Source of the DNA: Azoarcus indigens | GTDB taxonomy: Bacteria > Pseudomonadota > Gammaproteobacteria > Burkholderiales > Rhodocyclaceae | Assembly (NCBI RefSeq): GCF_004361735.1 | Contig: NZ_SNVV01000004.1 | Coordinates: 124,001 to 188,000 of the forward strand | DNA: 64,000 nt | Reading direction: 5' to 3' | Shown: piece by piece, positions 28,873 through 38,417 of the stretch | Numbering within the stretch: position 1 is the stretch's first letter | Layout of the letters: the number at the start of each line of letters is the position of its first letter | The notes under the pieces: model-generated | The model's database searches: none | Seen by the model: the letters and a program-made list of their open reading frames with translations, nothing else | Told to the model about the DNA's origin: nothing | Made by a program: the position numbers and the translations under genes

Positions 28873-30453
28873 ATGGCCGCCGTCATCCCGGATCCGCTGG
28901 ACCACCATCATCACCACGCGCCGTCGGGGCTGATGCGCTGGCTGACCACGACGAACCACAAGGACATCGGCACGATGTACCTGATCTTCAGCTTCGTCAT
29001 GTTCCTGTCCGGGGGCGTGATGGCGCTGACGATACGGGCCGAGCTGTTCCAGCCCGGCCTGCAGGTGGTACAGCCGGAGTTCTTCAACCAGCTCACCACC
29101 ATGCACGGGCTGGTGATGGTGTTCGGCGCCATCATGCCGGCCTTCGTCGGCTTCGCGAACTGGCAGATCCCGCTGATGATAGGCGCCAGCGACATGGCCT
29201 TCGCGCGCATGAACAACTGGAGCTTCTGGCTGCTGCCGCCGGCCGCCATCCTGCTGCTGGGCTCCTTCTTCGTGCCGGGCGGCGCCACCGCTGCCGGGTG
29301 GACGCTGTACGCGCCGCTGTCGGTGCAGATGGGCATGGGCATGGACTTCGCCATCTTCGCCATCCACATCATGGGGCTGTCGTCCATCATGGGGGCGATC
29401 AACATCGTCGTCACCATCCTCAACATGCGTGCGCCCGGCATGGCGATGATGAAGATGCCGCTGTTCTGCTGGACCTGGCTGATCACCGCCTATCTGCTGA
29501 TCGCGGTGATGCCGGTGCTGGCCGGCGCGGTGACCATGATCCTCACCGACCGCCACTTCGGCACCAGCTTCTTCAATGCCGCCGGCGGCGGCGATCCGGT
29601 GATGTACCAGCACATCTTCTGGTTCTTCGGCCATCCGGAGGTCTACATCATGATTCTCCCGGCCTTCGGCATCGTCAGCCAGATCATCCCGGCCTTCGCG
29701 CGCAAGCCGCTGTTCGGCTACGCCTCCATGGTGTATGCCACCGCCTCGATCGCCATCCTGTCCTTCGTGGTGTGGGCCCACCACATGTTCGCCACCGGCA
29801 TGCCGGCGGTCGGCCAGCTGTACTTCATGTACGCGACCATGCTGATCGCGGTGCCCACCGGGGTGAAGGTGTTCAACTGGGTGGCTACGATGTGGCGCGG
29901 CTCGCTGAGCTTCGAGCCGCCCATGCTGTGGGCGACCGGCTTCATCTTCGTGTTCACCATCGGCGGTTTCACCGGCCTGATCTGCGCGATCGCGCCGATC
30001 GACATCCAGATCCACGACACCTATTACGTCGTCGCCCATTTCCATTACGTGCTGGTGGCCGGCTCGCTGTTCGCGCTGTTCGCCGGCGCCTATTACTGGC
30101 TGCCCAAGTGGACCGGCCACATGCCCAGCGACAGGCTGGGCAAGCTGCATTTCTGGTGCTCGCTGGTGTTCTTCAACGTCACCTTCTTCCCGATGCACTT
30201 CCTCGGCCTGGCCGGCATGCCGCGGCGCATTCCGGATTACGCCCTGCAATTCACCGACTTCAACGCGCTGGCCACCATAGGGGCTTTCGGCTTCGGGCTT
30301 TCGCAGTTGATCTTCCTGGCGGTGGTGGTGAAGTGCGCCCGCGGCGGCAAGCCGGCGGCGGCCAAGCCGTGGGACGGCGCCGAAGGGTTGGAATGGACGG
30401 TGCCTTCGCCAGCGCCGTACCACACCTTCGAGGAAGCTCCGCTGGTGAAGTGA
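28873..30453 (+). CDS. coxA: Cytochrome c oxidase subunit I
   Basis: The 526-residue catalytic subunit reduces oxygen to water and pumps protons. It has twelve expected membrane helices and the heme/copper ligands: TTMHGLVMVFG (heme a), FGHPEVYIM with the Tyr cross-linked to His at CuB, WAHHMF (CuB), and HDTYYVVAHFHYV (heme a3/heme a). An unusual natural run of five His lies at residues 11-15, before TTNHKDIGTMYLIF. Start has AGGAGG upstream. It fits the A-type oxidases. Confidence 0.97.
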   Translation: MAAVIPDPLDHHHHHAPSGLMRWLTTTNHKDIGTMYLIFSFVMFLSGGVMALTIRAELFQPGLQVVQPEFFNQLTTMHGLVMVFGAIMPAFVGFANWQIPLMIGASDMAFARMNNWSFWLLPPAAILLLGSFFVPGGATAAGWTLYAPLSVQMGMGMDFAIFAIHIMGLSSIMGAINIVVTILNMRAPGMAMMKMPLFCWTWLITAYLLIAVMPVLAGAVTMILTDRHFGTSFFNAAGGGDPVMYQHIFWFFGHPEVYIMILPAFGIVSQIIPAFARKPLFGYASMVYATASIAILSFVVWAHHMFATGMPAVGQLYFMYATMLIAVPTGVKVFNWVATMWRGSLSFEPPMLWATGFIFVFTIGGFTGLICAIAPIDIQIHDTYYVVAHFHYVLVAGSLFALFAGAYYWLPKWTGHMPSDRLGKLHFWCSLVFFNVTFFPMHFLGLAGMPRRIPDYALQFTDFNALATIGAFGFGLSQLIFLAVVVKCARGGKPAAAKPWDGAEGLEWTVPSPAPYHTFEEAPLVK

Positions 30454-30481
30454 GCGCGGGCGAGAAGAGGAGGCTGCGAGA

Positions 30482-30598
30482 TTGGAACGCCAACGGGAAC
30501 GCCAGCGGCAGAACCTGTGTACCGGCCTGGGGCTTGCGGTGGTGGCGCTTGCCTTCTTCGTCGCGGTGATCCTGAAGTACAAGGTGTTGGGCGCATGA
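30482..30598 (+). CDS. Small single-helix cytochrome oxidase assembly-type protein (TTG start)
   Basis: A 38-residue frame between coxA and ctaG: a charged Arg/Gln/Glu-rich N-terminus (MERQRERQRQN) and one membrane helix (GLAVVALAFFVAVIL) ending in KYKVLGA. It starts with TTG at 30482, eight bases after GGAGG. Tiny proteins of this build at this position occur in other proteobacterial cox clusters and are named cytochrome oxidase small assembly protein. Function there is inferred from position. Confidence 0.7.
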   Translation: MERQRERQRQNLCTGLGLAVVALAFFVAVILKYKVLGA

Positions 30599-30656
30599 AG
30601 GGGGCGGCGCGGGGCGCCTCGCGGCCGGCTTCATGCCCTGTGTGGAGGAACTGCTC

Positions 30657-31253
30657 ATGAACGCAGCCAGAGCCGTTCGCCTGGAACGGCAGAACCGGAA
30701 GCTGCTCCTGCGGCTGTGCGTCGGCGCGCTGGTCATGTTCGGCTTCGGCTTTCTGCTGGTTCCTTTCTACGAAAAGATCTGCGAGGTCACCGGCCTCAAT
30801 CAGTTGCTGAGGCCGGATCACATTGGCGTGTTCAACACCCAGGTGGATGCCTCGCGCACCGTGGTCGTCCAGTTCGACGCCAATACCCATGACCTGCCCT
30901 GGCGCTTCGAACCGCAGATGCGTTCCTTGAGGGTGCATCCCGGGGAGTTGGTGCAAGTGGCTTACGAGGTATCCAACGTGCGCGGGGAGCCGGTGACCGG
31001 GCAGGCGGTGCCCAGCTACGGGCCGCAGCTCGCCGGCCAGTTCTTCCGCAAGATGGAGTGCTTCTGCTTCCAGCAGCAGACGCTGGAGGCGGGCGAGCGG
31101 CGGCTGATGCCGGTGGTGTTCGTCGTTGATCCGGCGTTGCCCGCCGATGTGCACACGGTGACCTTGTCCTACACCTTCTTCGAGGTCGAGGGACGGCGTC
31201 AGACTTCCGAGGCGCCGCCGCCCAAGGCCGGCCCCCGGCAGCGAACAAGTTGA
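30657..31253 (+). CDS. ctaG: Cytochrome c oxidase assembly protein CtaG (Cox11)
   Basis: A 198-residue copper chaperone for the CuB site of subunit I. It has one N-terminal membrane helix (about 24-42, RLCVGALVMFGFGFLLVPFY), then a periplasmic Ig-like domain with the copper-binding CFCF motif (KMECFCFQQQTL) and VPSYGPQLAGQFF just before. ATG 30657 has GGAGG nine bases upstream. It is followed by a DUF2970 gene after ten bases. Confidence 0.95.
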   Translation: MNAARAVRLERQNRKLLLRLCVGALVMFGFGFLLVPFYEKICEVTGLNQLLRPDHIGVFNTQVDASRTVVVQFDANTHDLPWRFEPQMRSLRVHPGELVQVAYEVSNVRGEPVTGQAVPSYGPQLAGQFFRKMECFCFQQQTLEAGERRLMPVVFVVDPALPADVHTVTLSYTFFEVEGRRQTSEAPPPKAGPRQRTS

Positions 31254-31263
31254 GCGCCGGGGA

Positions 31264-31464
31264 ATGGCGGGCGACAGGGCGGGCTTCCTGGCGACCTTGA
31301 GGGCGGTGCTGTGGTCCTTCCTCGGCGTGCGCAAACGCCGTGGCTACCAGGAGGACGCCAACTCCCTGGACCCGAAGGCGGTGATCGTCGCCGGACTCAT
31401 TGCCGGGCTGGTGTTCGTGCTGGTGCTGGTTGCGGTGGTGCGGGTGGTGGTGGGCGGGGCGTGA
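31264..31464 (+). CDS. DUF2970 small membrane protein
   Basis: A 66-residue protein: FLATLRAVLWSFLGVRKRRGYQEDA, then one membrane helix (VIVAGLIAGLVFVLVLVAVVRVVV). The pattern SFLGVR..GY.ED matches the DUF2970 family that lies between ctaG and coxC in many betaproteobacteria. Function is unknown; a role in oxidase assembly is inferred from position. Confidence 0.85.
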   Translation: MAGDRAGFLATLRAVLWSFLGVRKRRGYQEDANSLDPKAVIVAGLIAGLVFVLVLVAVVRVVVGGA

Positions 31465-31788
31465 GCGGCGGCGGTGGGGACGGGCGGACAGGCCGATGTT
31501 GTTCGGCCAAGTTGCTTACGCCGCGAGTGGTGTTTTTCTTCCTCCCTCTCGCGGGGGAGGACCGGGGAGAAGGGGCGCCCTGCAGGGGCGGCTTCAGTTC
31601 AGCTCAACCGCCGCCCCTCTCCCCCTGCCTCTTCCCGCGAAGGGAAGAGGGCAGCAAGACTGGCATCGCCGGCTGAACCGAATTGACAGCAATCCGGTTC
31701 AGCGAGTGAGGCAGGCAGGACAGCAGAGTGCTTGCGGACAGCCGTCGTGCCGCCTGGCCGGACCGATGGCAGCTGGAGGGTGAAGCTC
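31465..31788. repeat. Intergenic region with REP-like palindromic repeats
   Basis: No gene is seen in these 324 bases. CCTCCC...GGGGAGG (31543-31562) and CCTCTTCCC-GCGAA-GGGAAGAGG (about 31627-31650) are hairpins, and GGGGAGAAGGGGCG (about 31564-31578) is nearly complementary to CGCCCCTCTCCCC (about 31610-31624), so the whole unit can fold as nested stems. This is the look of dispersed extragenic palindromes. A separate perfect inverted repeat GCTGAACCG/CGGTTCAGC lies at 31672-31703. Confidence 0.6.
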
Positions 31789-32655
31789 ATGAGTGAGACG
31801 CTGGAACGCTACTTCGTGCCGGAGCCCTCGCGGTTCCCCATCTTCGGCTCCGTGGCGCTGCTGCTGTTCGGCGCCGGCGCGGCGCTGTGGGTCAACCAGG
31901 TCAAGGCCGGGCCGTGGATCTTCTTCCTCGGTATCGCCATCCTGATCTACATGCTGTTCGGCTGGTTCGGGCAGGTGGTGCGGGAGTCCCAGGGCGGCAA
32001 GTACGGCACCCGGGTGGACGCTTCCTTCCGCTGGTCCATGGGCTGGTTCATCTTCTCCGAGGTGATGTTCTTCGCCGCCTTCTTCGGCGCCCTGTTCTAC
32101 GTGCGGGTACTGACGGTGCCGGCGCTCTCCTCCGGCGAGAATGAGGCGCTGCTGTGGCAGGGCTACAGCGGCGCTTGGCCGAACGCCGGGCCGCGCGCGC
32201 TGGACACCGCGGCGGTGGAGCCCTTCACCCCCATGGGCGCCTGGGGCATACCGGCGATCAACACCCTGATCCTGCTCACCTCCGGCGCCACGCTTACCTG
32301 GGCGCACTACGGCCTGCTCAAGGACAAGCGCGGCCAGTTGAAGCTGGGCCTGCTGCTCACCATCCTGCTCGGCGCCATCTTCCTCGGCTTCCAGGCCTAC
32401 GAGTACGTGCATGCCTATGGCGAGCTCAACCTGCGGCTGGATACCGGCATCTACGGCTCCACCTTCTTCATGCTCACCGGCTTCCACGGCCTGCATGTGA
32501 CAGTGGGCGCGATCATGCTCACGGTGATGCTGTGCCGCGCGGTCGCGGGCCACTTCAACTCCCAGCACCACTTCGGCTTCGAGGCCGCCGCCTGGTACTG
32601 GCACTTCGTGGACGTGGTGTGGCTGATCCTCTTCGTCGTGGTGTATTGGCTCTAG
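31789..32655 (+). CDS. coxC: Cytochrome c oxidase subunit III
   Basis: A 288-residue membrane subunit with seven expected helices. Motifs include FRWSMGWFIFSEVMFFAAFFGALFYVR, NTLILLTSGATLTWAHY, FLGFQAYEYVHAY, STFFMLTGFHGLHVTVG and the C-terminal FEAAAWYWHFVDVVWLILFVVVYWL, all family standards. ATG 31789 has GGAGGG nine bases upstream; an upstream in-frame start at 31732 is less likely. The 324-base repeat-containing gap separates it from DUF2970. Confidence 0.97.
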   Translation: MSETLERYFVPEPSRFPIFGSVALLLFGAGAALWVNQVKAGPWIFFLGIAILIYMLFGWFGQVVRESQGGKYGTRVDASFRWSMGWFIFSEVMFFAAFFGALFYVRVLTVPALSSGENEALLWQGYSGAWPNAGPRALDTAAVEPFTPMGAWGIPAINTLILLTSGATLTWAHYGLLKDKRGQLKLGLLLTILLGAIFLGFQAYEYVHAYGELNLRLDTGIYGSTFFMLTGFHGLHVTVGAIMLTVMLCRAVAGHFNSQHHFGFEAAAWYWHFVDVVWLILFVVVYWL

Positions 32656-32666
32656 CCCCGGCGGCC

Positions 32667-32861
32667 TCAGAGCTTGCCGTCGATGAGACCACTGGCGAAG
32701 CCGGCCATCAGCAGCAGGAACAGGGTGATGGACAGGCCCACGCGTATCGCCAGCGCCCTGGCGGTGCGCGCGCCCCGGCCGCGGTCGCGCAGCAGGAAGC
32801 CGAGGGCGGACGCCAGGCTGGCGACGATGAGCACGAGAAAGGCGATGACGACGATGCGCAT
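32667..32861 (-). CDS. DUF2909 twin-transmembrane protein
   Basis: A 64-residue protein of two membrane helices (IVVIAFLVLIVASLASALGFLL and ALAIRVGLSITLFLLLMAGFASGL) joined by a short basic loop (RDRGRGARTAR). This matches the DUF2909 family that sits next to surf1 in oxidase clusters, usually on the opposite strand as here. GGAGAG lies upstream of ATG 32861. Function unknown. Confidence 0.85.
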   Translation of the reverse strand: MRIVVIAFLVLIVASLASALGFLLRDRGRGARTARALAIRVGLSITLFLLLMAGFASGLIDGKL

Positions 32862-32993
32862 GGCTGAACTCTCCGGTGAGCGTCTGCAGTGTAGGGGCGA
32901 GGCCCCGTCGCCTGCCAGCGCGGCGGGAGTGGGCACGAGGCGCCCTGCGAGGCGGCTCAGTCGTATGCGCTACGACAGCGGGAGGATGCGCCG

Positions 32994-33746
32994 GTGCACC
33001 GGTTGATCCTCCGTGCGCTGCCGGTGCTGGCCTGCCTCGCACTGGCCTTGCTCACGCTGCAACTGGGCAATTGGCAGCTGCGTCGCGCTGATGAAAAGAG
33101 CGCCCTGCAGGTGCGGCTGGACGCCCTCGCGCAACAGGCGCCCAAGGCGGTGGATGCCCGGGCGAGGCCGGAGGAGGGGCAGCCGCTGGTGCTGCTGGGG
33201 CGTTGGCGCAGCAGCGGCACCGTTTTTCTCGACAACCGCACCCACGAGGGCCGCGCGGGCTACCAGGTTTTCACCCCGCTGGAACTGGCGGATGGCTCCG
33301 GGCTGGTGCTGGTGAATCGGGGCTGGATCGCCGCCGGGCTGGACCGGGCTCGGCTGCCGGAGGTACCGGCGCCCGCCGGCACTCAGAATGTGGAGGGGCG
33401 CGCGCACTACTCCCCGCCAGCCGGCTTCGCGCTCGGTGGCGAGGGGGCGGATGGGCCGCGCTGGCAACGGGTGGACGCCGAGCGCTACACGGCCCGCACG
33501 GGAACGCCGGTTGCTGCCTGGCTGCTCTGGCAGACCTCGGCCGCGGACGACGGCCTGCTGCGGGACTGGCCGCGGCCGGATGCCGGCGTTGATCGCCACC
33601 GCGGCTATGCGCTGCAGTGGTACGGCCTGGCCGCGCTGGCGACGGTTTTTGGCGGCATCAGCGGGTGGCGCGCCCGGCGTGGCCTTGAACGGAGGGTTCG
33701 ACATGGAAACGAGAAGGCCGGCAATGGCAAGTGCGACCCTGTCTGA
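32994..33746 (+). CDS. SURF1 family cytochrome oxidase assembly protein
   Basis: A 250-residue protein with an N-terminal helix (LPVLACLALALLTLQLGNWQLRRADEK) and a C-terminal one (YALQWYGLAALATVFGGI) flanking a periplasmic domain; GYQVFTPLELADGSGLVLVNRGWIAAG is the SURF1 core. It helps insert heme a into subunit I. The GTG start at 32994 has GGAGG ten bases before it. The 3' end overlaps the next gene by 44 bases. Confidence 0.92.
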   Translation: MHRLILRALPVLACLALALLTLQLGNWQLRRADEKSALQVRLDALAQQAPKAVDARARPEEGQPLVLLGRWRSSGTVFLDNRTHEGRAGYQVFTPLELADGSGLVLVNRGWIAAGLDRARLPEVPAPAGTQNVEGRAHYSPPAGFALGGEGADGPRWQRVDAERYTARTGTPVAAWLLWQTSAADDGLLRDWPRPDAGVDRHRGYALQWYGLAALATVFGGISGWRARRGLERRVRHGNEKAGNGKCDPV

Positions 33747-34353
33747 GGCACCGTCTCCCGCGCTGCGGCGCCGCAGCCAGGGGCGGCGCACGCTGCTGAC
33801 GCTGGCGCTGGTCTGCGTGTTGCCGGTGCTGGCTTCCTACCTCGCCTTCTATGTCTGGCAACCGGCCGGCAGGGTCAATTTCGGCATGCTGCTGACACCC
33901 CTGCCGCTGGGGGCTGAAACCTTGCCAGGGGTGGCGGGGCAAGCGGAGTTCTCCGCAGACGAACTGCGCGGCCGCTGGACGCTGGTGCTGGCGGCGCCGG
34001 CCGCGTGCCCCTCGGTTTGCCTGGACGCCCTCTACCGCATGCGCCAGACGCGCCTGGCGCAAGGCAAGGAGATGGAGCGGGTCGCGCGCTTGTGGCTGGT
34101 GAGCGATGAAGGCCGGCCGGGGACGGCGCTGCTGGCGGAGCACGCCGGCCTGCGGGCGGCGCGCGCCAGCAGCGCGTGGTTGCAGAACCTGCCGGAGGCG
34201 AATGCCGGGCGAGTCTTCCTGGTCGATCCGCGCGGGCAGGTAATGATGCGTTTCCCGGATGCAGTGGATGCCACCGAAGACACCCGCGGCATGATGCGGG
34301 ACCTTCAGCGGCTGCTGAAGTACTCCGCCCTGGGCCGGGGAGAGGGGCAATGA
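33703..34353 (+). CDS. SCO-like/thioredoxin-fold membrane protein of the oxidase cluster
   Basis: A 216-residue protein with one N-terminal membrane helix (LLTLALVCVLPVLASYLAFYVW) and a thioredoxin-like domain, ELRGRWTLVLAAPAACPSVCLDALYRMRQTRLAQGKEMERV...FLVDPRGQVMMRF. The CPSVC pair resembles the SCO CxxxC copper motif, but the distal His of true SCO proteins is not evident. Similar proteins lie between surf1 and ctaA in betaproteobacterial clusters. GGAGGG precedes ATG 33703, 44 bases inside surf1; ATG 33724 is an alternative. Confidence 0.8.
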   Translation: METRRPAMASATLSEAPSPALRRRSQGRRTLLTLALVCVLPVLASYLAFYVWQPAGRVNFGMLLTPLPLGAETLPGVAGQAEFSADELRGRWTLVLAAPAACPSVCLDALYRMRQTRLAQGKEMERVARLWLVSDEGRPGTALLAEHAGLRAARASSAWLQNLPEANAGRVFLVDPRGQVMMRFPDAVDATEDTRGMMRDLQRLLKYSALGRGEGQ

Positions 34354-35489
34354 AGGCGGCGGCCGGGGGCGTGATGAAGGCCTATCGCCGCTGCGTCTTT
34401 GTCGCGCTGGCGCTGACGCTGATCGTGGTCGTCGCCGGTGCCTACGTGCGCCTCTCCGATGCCGGCCTCGGCTGTCCGGACTGGCCGGGCTGCTATGGTC
34501 AGCTGAGTCCGCATCACGCCGCTGACGACATCCTCGCTGCCCATGCTGCCGATCCATACGGCCCGGTGAGCCTGGCGAAGGCCTGGAAGGAGATGATCCA
34601 CCGCTATCTGGCCGGCGGCCTCGGCCTGCTGCTGATCGCCATCGCCGTGCTGGCCTGGCGTCTGCGCGGCGAGCGCGAGGGGGCGGCGCGCAGCGCCCCG
34701 GTAGCCGCATTGCTGTTGCTCGCGGTGGTGGTGCTGCAGGGCTTGCTCGGCAAATGGACGGTGACCCTGCTGCTGAAGCCGGCCATCGTTACCGCCCACC
34801 TGCTGGGCGGTATGGCGGTGCTCGGCTTGCTGGCCTGGATCGCGCTGCGGGCTTCGGGTGTCCGGCGAGTGGCTGCCGCGCCAGCAACGGTGGCGGCGCT
34901 GCGGCTGGGCTTGCTGCTGCTGGTCGGCCAGATCGCGCTGGGCGGTTGGACCAGCACCAACTACGCCGCGCTCGCCTGCCCGGATTTCCCCACCTGCCAC
35001 GGCAGCCTGTGGCCGGAAACCGATTACCGCAACGCCTTCCATGTGGTGCGCGAACTGGGCATGACGGCCGACGGCGAGCCGCTGTCCTTTGCCGCGCTGA
35101 CGGCGATCCACTGGATGCATCGCATCGGCGCGGCGCTGGTCGGCGGCTTCCTGCTCGTTGTCGGTTGGCGTCTGAGCCGGCAGTCGTCCTCGGCGCTGAT
35201 GGGGGCGGCGCTGATCGGCGGCGTGCTGCTGCAGGTCACCATCGGCATCGCCAATGTGCTGTTCAGCCTGCCGCTGGGGCTGGCGGTGGCGCACAACGCC
35301 GGCGCCGCGCTGCTGCTCGGCATCCTGGTGTGGATCAATCACGGCTTCTGCCTGCGGACCGCGCCTGCGGGCCTGCGCTTCCGTGCCCGGCCGGGTCTTG
35401 TCCGGATCGGATGGTCGGCAGCGGCACATTCCCATGGGCAGGTGCTGCCCTTCCGGCCGACGGCCATGCGCAAGAGGGGGCATGCATGA
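34350..35489 (+). CDS. ctaA: Heme A synthase (COX15/CtaA)
   Basis: A 379-residue enzyme of eight helices that oxidises the heme O methyl group to a formyl group. It shows the two loop cysteine pairs ([14 protein letters not shown] and [16 protein letters not shown]) and the conserved histidines in [40 protein letters not shown] and [13 protein letters not shown]. Start overlaps the previous stop (ATGA at 34350-34353), with GAGGGG ahead. The C-terminal 50 residues after the last helix are Arg/Pro-rich. Confidence 0.95.
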   Translation: MKAAAGGVMKAYRRCVFVALALTLIVVVAGAYVRLSDAGLGCPDWPGCYGQLSPHHAADDILAAHAADPYGPVSLAKAWKEMIHRYLAGGLGLLLIAIAVLAWRLRGEREGAARSAPVAALLLLAVVVLQGLLGKWTVTLLLKPAIVTAHLLGGMAVLGLLAWIALRASGVRRVAAAPATVAALRLGLLLLVGQIALGGWTSTNYAALACPDFPTCHGSLWPETDYRNAFHVVRELGMTADGEPLSFAALTAIHWMHRIGAALVGGFLLVVGWRLSRQSSSALMGAALIGGVLLQVTIGIANVLFSLPLGLAVAHNAGAALLLGILVWINHGFCLRTAPAGLRFRARPGLVRIGWSAAAHSHGQVLPFRPTAMRKRGHA

Positions 35490-36385
35490 AGACGATTACC
35501 CTGAACCCCGGCGACGGTCTGCGCCGCCTGCATTCCTTCGTTGCACTGACCAAACCGCGGGTTAATGCCTTGATCGTGTTCTGCGCGGTAATCGGCATGT
35601 TCCTGGCGGTGCCCGACGGTCTGCCGGCGCCCGCGCTGGTGTTCTGCGCCACGCTGGGCATCGCCTGCGTCGCTGGCGCGGCGGCTGCGGTCAATTGCCT
35701 GATAGAACAGCGGCTCGACGCCCGGATGGCACGCACACGCGGCCGGCCGCTACCGCGGGGCGATCTGGGCAGCGCGGAGGTGCTGGTCTTCGCCGCCCTG
35801 CTCGGTGGCGCCGGCCTGTGGCTGCTGGGCGGCGCGGTCAATACGCTGACGATGTGGCTGACGCTGGCGACCTTCCTCGGCTACGCGGTGGTCTACACGG
35901 TGTTCCTCAAACCGCGCACGCCGCAGAACATCGTCATCGGCGGCGCGGCCGGTGCGATGCCGCCGGTGCTGGGCTGGGCGGCGGTGAGCGGAGAGGTGGG
36001 CGCGGACGCGCTGCTGCTCTTCCTCATCATCTTCGCCTGGACGCCGCCGCACTTCTGGGCGCTGGCCTTGTACCGCACCGCCGACTACGCCCGCGCCGGC
36101 CTGCCGATGCTGCCGGTGACCCACGGCGCGGAATTCACCCGGCTGTCGGTGCTGCTCTACACTCTGGTGTTGTTCGCGGTCACCCTGCTGCCCTTCGCTA
36201 CCCGCATGAGCGGGGCACTTTACCTCGCGACCGCGGTACTGCTGGGCCTGCGTTTCATCGGCTATGCCTGGCGTCTTCACCGCGATTACAGTGACGCGCT
36301 TGCCCGCCGAACTTTCCGCTTTTCCATCGTCTACCTATCATTGCTGTTTGCCGCGCTGCTGGCAGACCACTACCTGAGCCCCTGA
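35486..36385 (+). CDS. ctaB: Protoheme IX farnesyltransferase (heme O synthase)
   Basis: A 299-residue UbiA-type prenyltransferase converting heme B to heme O. Motifs: [45 protein letters not shown] (the N-x3-D-x2-D type Mg-prenyl site), [30 protein letters not shown] and [18 protein letters not shown]. It overlaps ctaA by four bases (ATGA), so heme A synthesis is one coupled unit. Confidence 0.96.
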   Translation: MKTITLNPGDGLRRLHSFVALTKPRVNALIVFCAVIGMFLAVPDGLPAPALVFCATLGIACVAGAAAAVNCLIEQRLDARMARTRGRPLPRGDLGSAEVLVFAALLGGAGLWLLGGAVNTLTMWLTLATFLGYAVVYTVFLKPRTPQNIVIGGAAGAMPPVLGWAAVSGEVGADALLLFLIIFAWTPPHFWALALYRTADYARAGLPMLPVTHGAEFTRLSVLLYTLVLFAVTLLPFATRMSGALYLATAVLLGLRFIGYAWRLHRDYSDALARRTFRFSIVYLSLLFAALLADHYLSP

Positions 36386-36397
36386 GATACCTTCCTG

Positions 36398-36988
36398 ATG
36401 CTTCGACCCCTGATCCTGGCGGCAGCGGTTTCGCTGGCCGCCGCCCTTGCCGGCTGCACCCCCTCCGCTCCCGGTTTTCATTCCACCGACATCACCGGTG
36501 CCGACTACGGCAAGCAACTCGCGCTCAAGGATCACACCGGCAAGGCGCGCACGCTGGCCGATTTCCGCGGCAAGGCCGTCACCCTATTCTTCGGCTTCAC
36601 CCAATGCCCGGACGTCTGCCCCACCAACCTCGCAACCATGGCCGAGGTGATGCGCCAGCTCGGCCCGGAGGCCGACAAGGTGCAGGTGCTGTTCGTGACG
36701 GTGGACCCGGAGCGCGACACCGAGGAATTACTGGCCCAGTACGTCCCCGCCTTCGACCCGCGCTTCGTCGGCCTGCACGGCAGCCTGGAGGAAACCGCCG
36801 CCGTGGCGCGTGATTTCCGCGTCTTCTATCGCAAGAGCGGCGACACCAGTGGCAACCACTACACGGTGGATCACTCTGCCGGCACCTACGTCTTCGATCC
36901 GGAGGGCAAGCTGCGCCTCTATGTGAAGCACGGCGAAACGGCGGAAAACATCGCTGCTGACCTGAAGCGCTTGCTCGCAGGGCGCTGA
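36398..36988 (+). CDS. SCO1/SenC family copper chaperone lipoprotein
   Basis: A 196-residue thioredoxin-fold protein for CuA assembly of subunit II. A lipobox (AAALAGC, Cys about 20) anchors it. The copper site is CPDVCP (about residues 71-76) with His in VDHSAGTYVFDPEGKLRLY. LFVTVDPERDTEELLAQY and the rest are standard. A strong terminator follows. Confidence 0.95.
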   Translation: MLRPLILAAAVSLAAALAGCTPSAPGFHSTDITGADYGKQLALKDHTGKARTLADFRGKAVTLFFGFTQCPDVCPTNLATMAEVMRQLGPEADKVQVLFVTVDPERDTEELLAQYVPAFDPRFVGLHGSLEETAAVARDFRVFYRKSGDTSGNHYTVDHSAGTYVFDPEGKLRLYVKHGETAENIAADLKRLLAGR

Positions 36989-36993
36989 AAAGA

Positions 36994-37021
36994 AAAACGG
37001 CAGCGATAACGCTGCCGTTTT
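36994..37021. terminator. Bidirectional terminator between sco and rpoH
   Basis: AAAACGGCAGCG (36994-37005), loop ATAA, CGCTGCCGTTTT (37010-37021): a perfect 12-bp stem with A and T tracts, serving both convergent genes. Confidence 0.9.
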
Positions 37022-37042
37022 CTCATCCCGTGCGGCAGGGGC

Positions 37043-37894
<852 letters not shown>

Positions 37895-37917
37895 GTATGT
37901 ATACCTCCGTGTGCCGA

Positions 37918-37923
37918 ATCTTA
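37918..37923 (-). promoter_or_regulatory. rpoH -10 element
   Basis: Minus-strand TAAGAT, with TAGCAC 17 bases upstream (37946-37941) as -35. Both hexamers lie within or touch the CIRCE arms. Confidence 0.5.
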
Positions 37924-37947
37924 GCACTCGAGGTTTGAGAGTGCTAA
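37921..37947. promoter_or_regulatory. CIRCE operator (HrcA site) upstream of rpoH
   Basis: TTAGCACTC (37921-37929), nine bases, GAGTGCTAA (37939-37947): a perfect match to the CIRCE consensus TTAGCACTC-N9-GAGTGCTAA. It is centred about 40 bases before the rpoH start codon. It spans the proposed -35 and -10. Confidence 0.93.
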
Positions 37948-38417
37948 TAGGGTGGAGAGTTCCGGAGGCTCCTGGGGTGCAAACCGGCAACGAGACAGGA
38001 GACCTTGTTCGCCCTGAGCATGCCGAGGGGGACAAGGTGGCCGCAAGATCTGGCTCGAAGCTGCCGAACGACCCGGCCGCCGGAGTATGGGGGGCGGCGG
38101 TTGCCTGGACGGGAGAGCCATCCCTTTTTCGCTTCGGAGAGAGGCGGGCTGGGGGAAGGCCGTCCTCCCTTCGACTTCCGGGCAGTTCGCCTTTGATGCC
38201 AAGGGTTTGACGCGGATGTGCCTCATCGCCCTCCGTTCAAGGCCGCTGGCGGCTGTTGCACACATGCAACAGCTTCGTCGCCAAACTGTCGGTTTCCTCA
38301 CATCGTGCTTGCGCCGGGTCCTTCCCAATTTGCAAAATCGCCGCAACCCCTCGTTAGAGAGGTAAGTCGGGCCCGGGCCCTGCCCAGCGGTCTCAACTTC
38401 AATTAGAGGAGAAGCAA
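37948..38417. other. Long upstream region of the 38.4-kb porin gene
   Basis: No gene is supported in these 470 bases. It holds a perfect 9-bp inverted repeat with a 4-bp loop, GCTGTTGCA-CACA-TGCAACAGC (38252-38273), about 150 bases before the porin start, and a GGGCCCGGGCCC palindrome near 38370. GAGGAG stands just before the porin ATG. No convincing -35/-10 was found. Confidence 0.4.

Noticed and set aside
28747-30582. A 611-codon minus-strand open frame over coxA
   Set aside because: His/Arg/Gln-rich shadow of coxA, whose motifs are unmistakable.
33703-34353. Calling this gene a true SCO1 copper chaperone
   Set aside because: The CxxxC pair is present but the conserved distal His is not evident; the true SCO gene is at 36398-36988.
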